64,000 nucleotides of DNA from Lagopus muta (Eukaryota > Chordata > Aves > Galliformes > Phasianidae). Shown one piece after another: positions 39,401 through 52,108 of this stretch. The notes under the pieces are model-generated. The model worked only from the letters and a program-made list of their open reading frames with translations, had not been told where the DNA came from and made no database searches. The number at the start of each line of letters is the position of its first letter. The stretch's first letter is position 1. The position numbers and the translations under genes are program-made. The stretch lies in the NCBI RefSeq assembly GCF_023343835.1, contig NC_064433.1, forward strand, positions 64,068,032 to 64,132,031. The letters are read 5' to 3'.

Positions 39401-42400
39401 GAGCTGGAAGGTGGGGGAACAAAGAGCATAGAGGACATGCAGATGCCTGCCCTTCGCTAACTGGTAATACTGGTCACATGTTCAATACTGACATCTCTGG
39501 GGTATTTTCACTACCTAATGGAAGAAAATTCCACTGAATACCACGTGTGCAATGTGGTTTTTCAAGTGATTGTAACATGTTTGAGTTGGACCGTGGTTCA
39601 AGGGGATGAAATGTTGTGCCTTCTGGCATCAGACCACCAAGTTAAGTTCAATTATTCAAAATTTGATTGATGCTTTGAAGTATTTAAATGATCTGAGGAA
39701 CGAGAACTTAATTCTTTTAACAGAACAGGAGGAGATAGGGCTCAAGTAACAACAGATATTTCCCTGACTTTGTGCTTAGGATTGACCAAACCATTTTGGC
39801 TGAAAATTTCCACATGAAATCAGCCTAAGGCATACACTCAACATGGGTAATATAAGTACCAGAGGCTTCGCTGCATTACAGCTTTCTTGGACTTCAAACA
39901 AACTCATATAAATTGAAAGTATTATGCAATCTTATTAGCAGACTGTTACCAGCCTGTTCACAACAAACCAGGTAGCATAACTGAAATTCCTAGATATGCT
40001 CTGATTGAGTTTCCTGTGATTTACTGCTGGCCTCCTTGTATTTCATTAAAAGAAGGTAGAAAGAAGGCCAGGCTTTCTTTTTTTAAACTTAATCTGATTT
40101 TCTGTGATTTTTTTTTTTTTCCCCAAAACACAATGAATCACGTATTGCAAAAACAATTTTTTTGTTGTACTTGGTTTCTTCTTCCACCTCTATACACCGT
40201 CCCTTTCTCTTAAATAATGATCTCTATAAACTTGACATTAGCAAATACGAAAGAATCAGAGACAGATTTCTCCTGAAACAACTTCATTTTGATTGTCTGG
40301 GAAAATGGCCCTGGTGACTGCTGCAAATAATTCAGTAAAATAATCTACAGATTTAATAATCTGCAACCATCCGTGTCTACTGCTTCTGTCAACAGGTATA
40401 GATAGAATTCCCAAATAAAGCATCCGTTAAATAAGATTTGTCTTCTAAAACAAATCTATGACTTAAACAAAATAGGCCACAGCCACAGATAATGAAAACA
40501 AAGTGAAAAACTGAAGTCATGGCCTAGCCAGCAGTAATGGGAACTGTTTTCATCTTGATATTACCAGCATATTGTTCCAAACGGCACTGATTTGATCTCT
40601 TGGATATGTATGTAGCATGGTACTCAAGTAAAGTATTAAAAAGTATATAATATAAATTATAAAGTAAAGTAATTAGTAAAGATATAGTTTACCTGAACTA
40701 AAACAATAAAATGAAAATTTGGTGCAAATTCTCCTTCAGACAAACTTAATTAAACAGCATAGAACTCTTCATATTAAAATTCGGGGTCTCCAGCCTGGGT
40801 TAAACACTCACAAAGATAGGTTTTCCTCCAGCAAAGGCAAATTATGAAGCAAATCCCATAGCATATGGAGATAAAAAAGGCTGCCATGACTCCCATTCTA
40901 CTCTGAAGCTATCAGAAAGTATAGCTTCAATCCTGAACATAGTAGGCTGTTGATCTGTCTCAGCTGCTGCATTTTGTTTTCTTGTTTTCTAATGTTCCCA
41001 CGAGATATCACAGTATTTCTTTTTTCTTCATTCTCTGTTTATTATAGATACTATGGAATTTTCCTTGAACACACCTGCTGTAAGAAAAGCATTCAAGGCA
41101 ACTTTGTGAAACTTGGATGTAGCCATTTTTCAATTAATTACTTATGTTAATGGACACTGAGCTTTCTAAATTCATTTTCGGGAACCTGTCCTGTTTTTTC
41201 ATGAAGCCATCTCTGAAAATTAAGAGATATAAACCAAGTTTCAAGCCCTGTCACTGATCTGATGTGAGACTTTGAGCCAAGCATCTTTCATCTCAGTTCC
41301 CTCACTTGTAAATTGTGGATAACAGCTTTTTTTATACAGCTGTATTAAAGCACCTGGAAGTCTAGTTGCAAAGCAATATATTTGTGATAAAATGTTCCTT
41401 ACATCCCTTAAAGAAGCACATGTTCCAAAGATTAATGGCTTATAAACATTTCTGAAATCTTTGCAAGGTACTGTTTGGAATACTGAGAATCTATTATTAA
41501 TAGATACTTATTCTGGGCTTTTTTAATACAAGCCATATTTTGCTGTGAGCTTTGCTGATGTCTCCCATGTGTTAGAAGACAGTTGGGACATATCTGCTTT
41601 TCACAGTTATGTCCTGAAGTCCCTTTCTTATGAAAAACTACTGTTAAAAAAAGAATTATGTTTACAACACACATTGATAACATTTTGTAAAATCACTTCC
41701 TCCTAGGTCACGAATGATTTCAGGGATTCATTTAAATACAAGATGTATAATTCCATCTCCAGTGTTGCAACTGTCATCCAAAATCTGAGAGGAAAACTCT
41801 CTAACTCCAATGCAGTGTTAGAAAGCAGCATTTCTTTATTCCTCACAATACGTACCAGGTGACTTGACAAAACAAGCGAGCTTTCTGAGGTCAGGTTCTA
41901 CATTTTAAACAGTTAAAACATACATATGCAGTATGCTGGCATACATATTCGTGCTTATCCAATAACTCATTAATATATGCTAATATCCCTCTGTGCATGT
42001 GCTGTTTCATCTAGGGTGGTGGTATGATCACTTACTATATCCCCATTTTCCCATCATCAAATTCATCATAGAGACTTTTGGCTGACCTCTAGTTGTTTTT
42101 CTCCAATTTGGCAAACTTCCATTGCTTGTTAGGCCATAATGAGCAATTTCCAAAACAATATATGTGAAATCTGAGGAAAACGTCCTTGCACCTGGTGGAT
42201 GCGAAAGATAAAAGTAGTCTATTATGACTCCAGTGCTACTTCTGAAGCAGAATCTTTGAGGAAAACAATGCTGTTCACACACCAAACAAAGTTGAAATGG
42301 AAAGTTGTAGAACTAGCACTCTATTCTTTTTGCTAAACCAATATATTGGTCCTTAAACTAATATACTGATCCCTACTGCTAAACAAACCAGACTAAATCA

Positions 42401-43186
42401 CAACTCCTCCCATAATAATTGACTCATTATTCTTTTTAAGCTTCTTGGTCTACTTCTAAGGTGCCAACCACCCACTACTTCCAAGAAAAGCAGGTGGGGC
42501 TGTGCATGCTTGCTACCCCTCTGAGCTTAGCATAAAAGTTTGTCACGGGTTAATTAGAAATAGCCATGGATTAATTAGAAATTGCAATAGCGAATATGCT
42601 GAGTTGATCTATGTGTTTTGTTCTATTGTAATTATGTATTGAACCATTTTATGACGGTCCATTTAATGTAGACTTTTATTTGAAATAGCTGCACCACCAA
42701 TTATTGTCTGTACAATAAAATAGAATATCAGTGATTACATTTTATTCTGTTCCTGAGTTTTCCGAATTGGCATAATCGGATGCAGTCTAATATATTAGGA
42801 GTGAATTGAGTCCTTCCTCATTTTTGGCTTTTATGGGTAAATTCCTGAAGAAGGGAAGAAATTCTTTATGTTAAGATGTTTCCTTACATCCCACCCTGTG
42901 TGGAGTATCGCGAGAGATAAGCTGCAAATTAGTGCTCATATTAGGTTCCATGGTAATGTGTAGCAAGCTGTTTTCCTGCCAATTTGGTTTACCAAGACTT
43001 AGTACTATTTCACATCCAGAGAAGCTTCTGACTTGATCCCCTCCAGAACTGGAGCCTACATTGCAAAGTTGAGCTCCAGAGTTGAAATTTTACTTTCCAT
43101 GGAATCCAAGCATATACTATGCTATGTGTGTAGGTGTTGATCTATGAATATAGCTGTAAATCTTGGTTCTTAGGTCAAGACAGTAT
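36433..43186. other. Unassigned AT-rich non-coding DNA
   Basis: I recognise no gene, RNA gene or transposon. A perfect 14-bp palindrome (ACCAATATATTGGT) sits at 42337-42350, and a short imperfect tandem duplication around 'ttaattagaaat' lies at about 42548-42588. Neither has an evident function. Confidence 0.5.
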
Positions 43187-43337
43187 GACCCAGGAGGTGG
43201 TGGAGTCACCATCCCTGGAAGTGTTCAAGAAGGATGGAGATGTGAGGGACGTGGTTAGTAGTGATGGTGGTGATGGATTGATGGTTGGACAAGATAATCT
43301 TAGTGGTCTTTTCCAACCTTAATTCTATGACTCTGTG
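43187..43337 (+). mobile_element. CR1 LINE 3' end fragment
   Basis: The sequence starts with the ORF2 C-terminal segment [13 protein letters not shown], followed by a version of the RDMV end. The 3' untranslated landmarks follow ('gatggttggacaagataatc', 'ggtcttttccaacctta'), then an ATTCTATGACTCTGTG tail. A small deletion in the last ORF2 codons removes the native stop from frame, so the open frame continues into the untranslated part. Strongly 5' truncated. Confidence 0.93.
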
Positions 43338-46300
43338 CAATACCTTCTTATTTTGTTTGAACCTAGTCTGAGTTTTTCAGCTTTCTAGCAGCAGATTAAA
43401 TCAAGCTTGTTCTGCATAGATTTATTTTTCATACCTCTGATACATACTCTACATATATAACTGTTGCTGAGCTATATTGCCTCAAAAGCTTGAGAAACCA
43501 TGAGATGAGCCGGTTGAACTCATCACTGTTTCTTTCTAGGTAACAGTGACACACATGGTGGTTCAAAGATTTTTACTACCTATATTAGAAATTAAAACAT
43601 TTTCCAGTTTGTATATAATTAAATGTAATCCTATTTGCATTCACAATTTGAGAGTGAAGTTAAAATAATGGAAAATGAATTATCTGAGGGGAGATAAGAC
43701 ACTGTATTCTTTCAAAAGAAACAGTAGGAAATATATAGAAATTTCAGTACTAAAGGGTCAGTGGTTATTTGATGATAGAGCTAGCAAAAATATTGTTAAA
43801 AGTTGTGGGCTTTTATTTTTAGTTGCTTTATAGACTTCGATAATTCTAATATTTTTCCCATAATTTCTGTGCAGAGAGTATTACGATCTCAAAGGTAGAA
43901 TTACTGGGAACTCACATGGAGCCATCCACAAACTGGATCTGAGAGACAGCAAATAGTTTATGAAAATGATAATCTCAAGTTTCTCAATCTTCTGCTATTT
44001 AGCGCTAGTCATATTGAAAAGTCTGGTGTCCTTGCAACTGAACTGTAGGGTCATATCTCGGATCTATGTCCAATCTCATGAATTCATGTAACTCTGTAAC
44101 CAAGGAACAAACCTGTTGTTCACTTGTAATTTTAGCAGATCACACTCATGTTTACAGACGGAGATCTTGACTCTGCACTATGGTTCTGTTCCTCCATTGA
44201 TTTTAGGGAATTCAGGGAAGGTTATTTGAAAAATTAGAATCAGTTGAAAGAAGTGTTAAAACTCCTGAATTCCCACTCTTTCTCAACATTGGTCTAATTC
44301 ACTTCCAAAGTGCAGAGCATCACCATTCCTTGTGACAAGGAGTGGTGTCACTATTACTTTTAAGGCTTTGTAGGTTTTTTAGCAGAGTTGCACTCCTGGA
44401 TGGTATGTGTTAATGAAGGAACCTCCCTTTATCTGAGTCTGTGGGAGCTTCGCTAGCATCTTGTCTGCTGAAGATGCTGCTGTTTACTCCTGCCAACTCT
44501 TCCCATAGGTATTGTTTGATTGCATTTCTGTGTCAGGGTGATGAGTACCTGTGAACTGTGCTCTGATGTCAGGTGGTTTTATGTGCCTTTCAGGAGAAAG
44601 ACATATTTTGGTGCTGGTGGTAAATGTTAGCAGTTTACTACTAAATTTGTTTTTTCTTGTTATTATATTCTACAGTGTTGGTTAGATGAAGGGTTAAATT
44701 TAGCAATCCCTTCCCATAAACTAGGACAAACCATTTTGATATCAATGTGTTTCAATGTCACTAGTGGAAGATTTGGATCCTGTACTCTTGCTCAACAGTC
44801 AAAAGGCTGAAGTCCACCTGAAGACTCACGTTATCACCAGAAATGCAAATAAAAGAGATGGGAGTTGAGAGGCTGAAAGAAGGATGACAGGTCAGCATCT
44901 TGGGCACTCCCAAGTGATGGCATGAGGAAATCACGGAGGGCACTTTCAGACACTGAATCTAGCAGTATCATAAAATAGTTAACGCAGTGAACTAGTGAGT
45001 TAAACTAGTCACTCTCCACGGTGTGTGAGATCAGAGCAGTGTGAAGTCTTCCCAAGTGACTGCATGTGGCCCAGGCTGGTGAGACAAGGCATCCTATATT
45101 TGTACCCAAGAAACTTCCTATGTAAGTCCTACACCTTTTTCCATGGAGTAGTTACAGTGACCACAGCCCCAAAGCCTGTGAGTTGAGCATCAATGAGCAT
45201 TCAGTATCGTTGTTCCACTGTACTTCATGTTGAAGAGTGCTAAAAATACTAAAACTAAAATACTGTAGGTACAAGTAATTAATTAATGAAACTTCATAAT
45301 AGGCATCATATAGTTCCTTATTGTTTGATTTCTCAAAGAAGAAGAGGCTTTGAAACCAGTAGACCTGAATTTTGCTAAACTTGCACAGATGTATTTGGAA
45401 AAAAGCCATTTAAATGACAAGACACTACAACTCTACACTTACTTAGAACAGCTTGATTGTTACAGGAAAGCACAGAGCTGTGCAATAAAATTAACACTAT
45501 TTGAAGTCAGTTCCTCAGAAAGTGTTATGAAATCTGAGAGGAAGTTTTAAAGTGATTTTTTTTTTTTTTTTTTTTCTTTTTTTTGTTAAAGGAAGTGTTG
45601 AACTTCTCATTCCTGTGCCTTTTTATTTGTACATTTCACCTCAGTGAGAATAGCAGCTGAGAAAGTGCAGCTGAAGCCCAAAGGATTAATGAAAGGGAGG
45701 AAGAGGCAATTCTCTCTTCTGTTTGAGTACATTGGTGTCTTTCTTTAGAGCTAGTGATGAATGTGAAAGCTATAAAGACTAAGTGAGAAACTAAGAAGCT
45801 GGGACTTGAGAGAAAGAGCTACTTCCCAAAAGGACAGTAAAATGAGGAATGCTCTGTCAGTGAAGCTGCTGCGAGCAAAGTAGAAGTGAGTTTTAAAAAA
45901 TCATCTTTTTAAGAAGACAGAAAAAGCAGGGCCCAGTTTGTAAAAGCAGGACAGTGGACTTAAAATTGGAAAAAAGAAAAGAAATAAAAGCAAACCAGGG
46001 GCTACATCCTGCCCATAAATTTTGTATGTCCTTTCAGCCATTTTTGAAGTGCTTTTAGCTCCAGTAAAACAATGGTCCAAAGGACTGAAGACTTTTCCAT
46101 ATTAGTGGAAACTTCACTGACTTTAAAAGAAATTCAGTATGAAATTCTACCTAAGTGACTCATAGTATTTGGTCATTTCATTCGACCCCAAGAGGAAGGA
46201 AAACCTCCGAGTCTTCTCATCATCTTCTTTTTAGACCCTTAAAATCGATAGGAATTTTGCTACTTACCTAGCTCTACAAAAAATGGTATCATGCTTCAAT

Positions 46301-49300
46301 GTGCAATCTGAAACTCAATTTATACATTCACTCATATGAACAAAATGCCCTGGCAGCAGTGCTGCTCTTCTAGTTCCCAGATGCTTGTTGCTTTCCTACT
46401 AGCTGCAAAAAAATGGAGCTGGGTGAAAAACTTGGTTAGCAGAGACTGTCAGATAGCTGAAGAGACCACAATGACAAAAAGAGGGTTGCAGACCCAGTCA
46501 GGCCTAAGACATGCAGCAATGGTTCTCCCTCAGCTTAAGAACATGGGAGAATTTTTCCTCCTATCAGCATTCCTCCCCTGAGCGAGGACTGCAACCAGCC
46601 CCATGAGTGGTAGTGCTCACCCCTGGTTAACAGATATGCATGAATTTTAATGGCAGGGTGCCCCCAATGCCCTCAGTATGTTGGTCCACATAAGTGACAA
46701 CTGATGAGACTGCTCTACAGCCCTGCATGGCAGGAGTCTGAGGCAGTGGCCTAGGTAATGGCTTACGGTGGAATCTGTTGGTGTTCTGTTTTGTTTTGTT
46801 TTTTTAACCTAAAACACTACATGAGAAGAAGATAAAAAGAAAAGAAATAGGAGAACCAAATTAGGTTAATTCCCAACCTTTTTCAGCAACAGTTTCAATG
46901 AGACTAGTAGTGTTAACTAGCCTCTTCGTGCATACAGGCATGTTACTTTTCCCATTTACTCTTTAAGAATGAGAATTTAAGTTGATTTTGCTGAGATATG
47001 GACTCCCAGTTCCAGGAAAGAGTCTTAATGTTCTCCTAGCCCAAAGGTTAAGGCTTTAATCCTTTCCCTGGAGCTAAAACAAGGCAACGATAAAACTTTC
47101 CCACTACTTACAGAACGTAATTGTTTTCAGAATATTTTGAAAAGAATAAAAGCTACAGTTAAAAGTTTCCATTCAGTTCTCTTCCCTATTGGCTTGGGTG
47201 CTGCCATTGTTCTGATTTTTGCAAGTACAAAAAAGATTCTGTAAAAGCATCTTATGTCATGGCAGTAAAGGATTACTTTTACACACAGCTGGGGGGAAAC
47301 ACTGCCCTCCTCCTTTTCTCTGGCATGATGATAGTACTTATTGCATCTGGAGTCACTGCCAATTCTTCATCAAGATCCATACAGGGCAGATAAGTGCCCT
47401 ATCTACCTACAAAGGACAAAGAGTACATGAGTGTGTATACATCAAAGCTTCTCATTTGTCAGTTACTGAAAACGAGATTTATAAGGACAACTTGAGTTAT
47501 AAAAGAAATGACTCTCTGCTTAGATGGTGTCTAAATATTGTTCCAAGTGTCTCTGGATTACAGTTTTATGTAATAATTTTTCTTTCTTGTTGCTCTGTTC
47601 AGATTTTGCTGTTTGTTCTTTTTTCTTTGTTTGTTTGTTTGTATTTTTATATCTCAGTGCTAAGGATACCAAGCAAGTTCTTGATTTGCTTAGCTAAATC
47701 AAAATCAAGGATGGCTTGGCCATATTCCTTTTAGGACCCCATTATGATAATGTCTCTGGCCTTCTTACACAGCTAAATTACTTTGTGGTTTGAGTGGTGA
47801 AGAAAGAGTCCTGATGTGCTTGCACTGTCAAACTTTTCAACACTATACTGTACATTTCTCCTAAGAGCAGTTTTGAAAAGAAAAATCCCTGTTGCCATGT
47901 GGCTAGACTTTAGGCAACTCTTCACAAGAGCAGGCTTCATAAAAGAGCTGGAACTGCCTTTTCTGTCTTCAAGAAGAGTTGAACAGAGTCTTACAGTGTG
48001 ATTTTAGTGAAATGTTTAATGTAACTATACAGCTGTTAGTTGTTTATGCAAGGAGATAGAGCAACGTACTGCAATTGAACTTAGCATGAACAAAACTGAG
48101 CTGAAATATGTCCACAAAATGCAAAAGAAAGGCCTCTTCTCTCAATGCCATAAGAGCATGAGCCATAAGTTCAAACTTTAGAATTTTTATTCATAATTTA
48201 GCTTGTGGATTGTCTGGTTTTAGTACTGAAATCAATGTACTTGTAAAAATCTTACGGCCTAATTTATCTGCTGGTTACATTAACAAACTTTTAAGTAGCT
48301 GACCTGAACTTCAAAAGCCATTGTAATAGCTTCAAGTAAAAGAAAAACTGTGAGGCTACACCATTTAGTCAAATCTTCAGTATGTGGGATTTCTAATTCA
48401 TCTTTGAACCCATGTGCTCCTGGGCCTGGGAGGAAGTAACTCTACTGTGAAGATGCAGAGTATCAAGGCTCTCACATTCTCAGATATAGGCTTGGTCATT
48501 TAGAAGGTAATAGCAGTAGATGCATGTTTAATTAAGAGTTTCCAAATTCCAAAGCTTCGTGTATCAAAGCCCAAATTGTGTTTTGGCAAAAGATGCTCTC
48601 ATTGAGGGCCAAAATTTTAATTGCATTTACTCCATGTATTCATTCTAGCTTTTTCTGAATTTATTGATCAATCAAGATAGAGTTTAATTATAAACAGAAA
48701 AGAAAAAAAAAAAAAAGAAGGGAAAAAAACTTAGAAAATGGGTTGGGTAGTATTCTGCAGATCTAACAGAAAACTTAGACCTTAATTTCTCTCAGATTTC
48801 AGTGAGCAGCTTTGCTGGCTGTGAAACTGACTTAGAGACAGCCCTGAATCTTTATGTAAAAGTGTCTTTTAGGAATACTTAACTGTTTTTTCAAAGAAGT
48901 GCTTAAATACTGTGGGGTTTACTCACAATAATGGAAAATAGGAGTATCTGACAGTATAAAAAAAATATCTGTAGCTGTGTCGGTCCAAGAGTGTGAACTG
49001 CCAACTTCATACAGTACACGATAACACGATATCTTTTATTGAACCAAGAATTATTCATGTAATCTTTATATAATAATGCATTCAGCAGATGAACTTCTGA
49101 GTCCTCAAGCTCAAATGTTCTAAAATATTCTTATTACTTTAAGGACTACCACAAAGTCTACCTTGTCTTCTTGTCTACACATGTTCAAAATGATGGATTA
49201 GTGGCTATTTTGGGTGCATTTTTACTGCAGTGCTATCTTAATTCTCATTTAAGTTGCGCAACTGTTTTTAACATTATAAATATGTAGCCATTATGTGCCA

Positions 49301-49673
49301 AACGGAACTATGATGCACTTTCTCTTTGCTCTAGTCACACTTCTGAAGGCTGTGTTATTTAGACAGAGAGTGCTGTAAAATGTATTCTTGGTTTACTTTT
49401 GTTTAATGAATTATATTTTGGTCAACCAGATAAAAGAATTTCAAGAAAAGAACACAGGTATTTTTTTTCCAACACTAGAAAATAGCATAAGCCTCTACAA
49501 TGTGATTGTTATTGAAAGTGTCCTATCTGCAGAGACATACTTCAGTTAACTTTATGTAGAGGAAAGGTTGTGTAAGCAATCTCTGCAATTATCAATCAGG
49601 ACATGATTGATAACATTTGCAAATGCCTAACCTTTAATTGCAAGCTTTATATTTCTTGTATCAGCAGTTGTTA
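43338..49673. other. Unassigned AT-rich non-coding DNA
   Basis: I see no supported gene. The longest open frame in the window that is not low complexity, plus-strand 47219-47734 (171 codons), lies here. Its second half is hydrophobic because of T-rich DNA, including a (GTTT)n run near 47620-47645. It has no recognisable motif or initiation context and is treated as chance. Confidence 0.5.
45556..45584. repeat. T-rich homopolymer tract
   Basis: About nineteen T, one C and eight more T. No adjoining retrocopy is visible. Confidence 0.9.
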
Positions 49674-49940
49674 TCACAGAATCACAGAATGGCCAGGGTT
49701 GGACGGGACTTCAAGGATCATGAATCTCCAACCCCTCTGCCACATGCAGGGCCACCAACCTCCCTATTTAATACTAGACCAGGCTGCCCAGGGCCCCATC
49801 CAACCTGGCCTTGAACACCTCCAGGGACGGGGCATCCACAGCCTCTCTGGGCAGCCTGTTCCAGCACCTCACCACTCTCTCTGTAAAGAACTTCCCCCTG
49901 ACATCCAACCTCAATCTTCCCTCCCTCAACTTAAAACTAC
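49674..49940 (-). mobile_element. CR1 LINE 3' fragment, well preserved
   Basis: On the minus strand the first part is an open ORF2 C-terminus with 'LRLDVRGKFFTERVV', 'RCWNRLPREAVDAPSLEVF', ALGSLV and then TAG. The 3' untranslated region and an ATTCTGTGATTCTGTGA tail follow, reading out at 49674. The unbroken frame and CpG content suggest a fairly young copy. It is of a different CR1 subfamily from the 2681-3022 copy: PREAVDAPSL/ALGSLV here, [14 protein letters not shown] there. Confidence 0.96.
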
Positions 49941-50894
49941 TTATACATATACATCATATAGTATTATACATCTGTAGAGATGTATAATAATAGATCTAGC
50001 CTGCAAAGCTTACTGTGCCTGTACATGACCTGCAAGTCTGTTCCACATGGAGTAGAAACTTGGGGCATGAGAAAATGAAAAGGGCAGGAGTAAAGTAACT
50101 ATGGCAGAAGGGAATTCTCAGTTAGTACCATGATGCTTTTACATGACAGTATTCCCAGACCAGACCTTTAAGGGCAGCCAGATGTTTATACGCAGCTACA
50201 GACCTGGTCTTTCATCCTTGAGTAGTCTCAGTGAAGTAAGAGGGCAGTATTGCCTTCTGAATACAAATGGAGTAAAAATAGCAGTTCTTTCTCTGAGAAA
50301 ATACTGAAGTTATCTCCCTGAGGACCAGCAGATGTGTGTGACATGCAGATCAGTGCTTAATGTGGAAAGTAGAGAGTTTTCACAAAGGATGCAAACTGGT
50401 CTCCACTGTGCTAATGGAATTATCAGGAGCAGAAGTACCACTTCAGTTTTTCTTAAGGTTTCACGGGGGCAGAAGTTTAGAACTGCAGCCAGGCCTTCCT
50501 TGGAGCCCTATTAGATGGGGTCTGTCCAAGAGAGGAACTGCACCAGAGCATCTCCCCCACCAAGCCTGATCACTTTGTGAGCTGTGGTATATGGCTCTGG
50601 GCCTTCTTGGAAGGGTGAGTCTTGCAAGGAGCTTTTGTCACTTCATGATCACAAAAGACATAACAGTTCTGTTAAGTGGATGATACAAGGCTGCAAGAAT
50701 CACAGAGGTCTTTATAAGATATTTTGCTTTTTCATCTGAGATTCTCAGAGTACTCATAAATCTGAAGTTTATAGTGATAGTTCTTAAAAACTGTTTTCCT
50801 GCTGAAGGAGAAGACAAAATTATGCAGTTTGAGTATTTATTATCTTTGCTACCAAAAGGAGGTTAGGGAGAGTCAGGTAATCTGCAGTTATATC

Positions 50895-50912
50895 TTTTTT
50901 TTTTTTTTTTTT
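50895..50912. repeat. T18 homopolymer
   Basis: Eighteen consecutive T about 100 bases from the next CR1 copy. It is not part of that element. Confidence 0.92.
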
Positions 50913-51009
50913 ACTCTGATTTCAATGTGAACTCTGCTCCCAGTATCCTTGTGCATCTAGGACTCAAACACACTGTATGCTGCTTTGCTCTTTGATAATG
51001 GGTTTTGAG

Positions 51010-51330
51010 TCACAGAATCATTTCAGTTGAGAGGGACCATTAAAGGTCGTCTTGTCTAATTCCCCTGCAATGAGCAGGGACACATACAGATCCATCAGGT
51101 TGCTCAGAGCCCTGCCCAGCCTGACTTCAAATACCTCCAGGGACAGAGATCCACTGCTTCTCTGGGCAACCTGTGCCAGTGCCTTACCATCCTTGTTGTA
51201 AAAACATTTTTCTTATATTCAATCTAAATCTCCCTTTTTAGTTTGAAACCATTTCCTCTTGTCCTATTAAAACTGATCCTGCGAAGGAGAGTGTCCCCTT
51301 CTTTCTTAAAGCACCCCTTTAGATAGGGGA
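51010..51330 (-). mobile_element. CR1 LINE 3' fragment, diverged
   Basis: On the minus strand this holds the ORF2 C-terminal segment 'SFPYLKGCFKKEGDTLLRRI' followed by [13 protein letters not shown] and then a stop. The remaining ORF2 end is out of frame (HWHRLPREAVD is recognisable). It continues into a 3' untranslated region ending in a 'tgattctgtgact' tail at about 51010. It lies in the same orientation as the copy at 49.7 kb but is clearly older and belongs to a different insertion. Confidence 0.94.
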
Positions 51331-52035
51331 AGGAAACTTCTGAATTATTTCTTCTGTTGTAAAATTGAACAGCAGTGATACGTACCTCTATAGCAATGTT
51401 TTCTGGTAAATTATGCAAGTAGTGATTAATCTTTGGCACTCTTGGGATGTGCTTCAAAAAAGTTATCGTGATCAGTTACAGGCACTGCCACCTATGATGT
51501 GGGCTTGTTAATGACTGCAGGAGAACTAGAAGTTAAAACTCTGCCAAACTCCAAATGAAGCTGAGATAAAGCATGGTGTAAGGAGTAAGTGGGATATCAG
51601 CTATCAGATTCAGCGTTCCTGCTCGTCACAGGGAAGTAAGAGCTTAACTGTTGAGCAAGAAGCCAAATTTGGGAGGTACAAGGAAAAACAACAGCTGCCA
51701 CAAAGCTGCTGGTTTTGTGGTTATGATCTATACTGCTCACTTCTGGGCTTTGGATGAAGAACCCATGGTGCACCCCTATGTCTGTGTGAAGGGAGCAGAC
51801 ATTGCAGCTAGATATCAGTTTGGCAGCCTGAATGCGTGCAGCTTCTGTGAGACTGGAGAAGGGAGTTTGCCTGGAAAAGCAGCTACTTCTACCTACATTT
51901 ATTCTGGCTCCTCTCAGTTATCCATTCCTAGACAAATTCTTTTAAACACGGTGCCAAAATGGCAAGGTGCTGGTCAGTTTTTGCAAGCTGCCTGAATGAC
52001 TCACCACATTTCTTAGATTACTGACTAAATATTAC

Positions 52036-52108
52036 AAAAAAAAAAAAAAAAAAAAAAGAAAAAAATGAAGAAAAAAAAAAAAAGAAAAAAAAAAAAGAAA
52101 GAAAAAAG
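52036..52108. repeat. A22 run and A-rich tract
   Basis: Twenty-two A followed by repeated A runs separated by single G or TG over 73 bases. It resembles an expanded poly(A), but no retrocopy body, AATAAA signal or target-site duplication is apparent. Confidence 0.93.

Noticed and set aside
47219..47734. 171-codon plus-strand frame, the longest in the window
   Set aside because: No motif, the second half is hydrophobic because of T-rich and (GTTT)n DNA, and some frames of this length are expected by chance in AT-rich 64 kb.
49603..49977. 124-codon plus-strand frame
   Set aside because: It is the antisense reading of the CR1 fragment at 49674-49940.
51224..51457. 77-codon minus-strand frame
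   Set aside because: Its C-terminal half is CR1 ORF2 ([11 protein letters not shown]) and the rest is flanking DNA.
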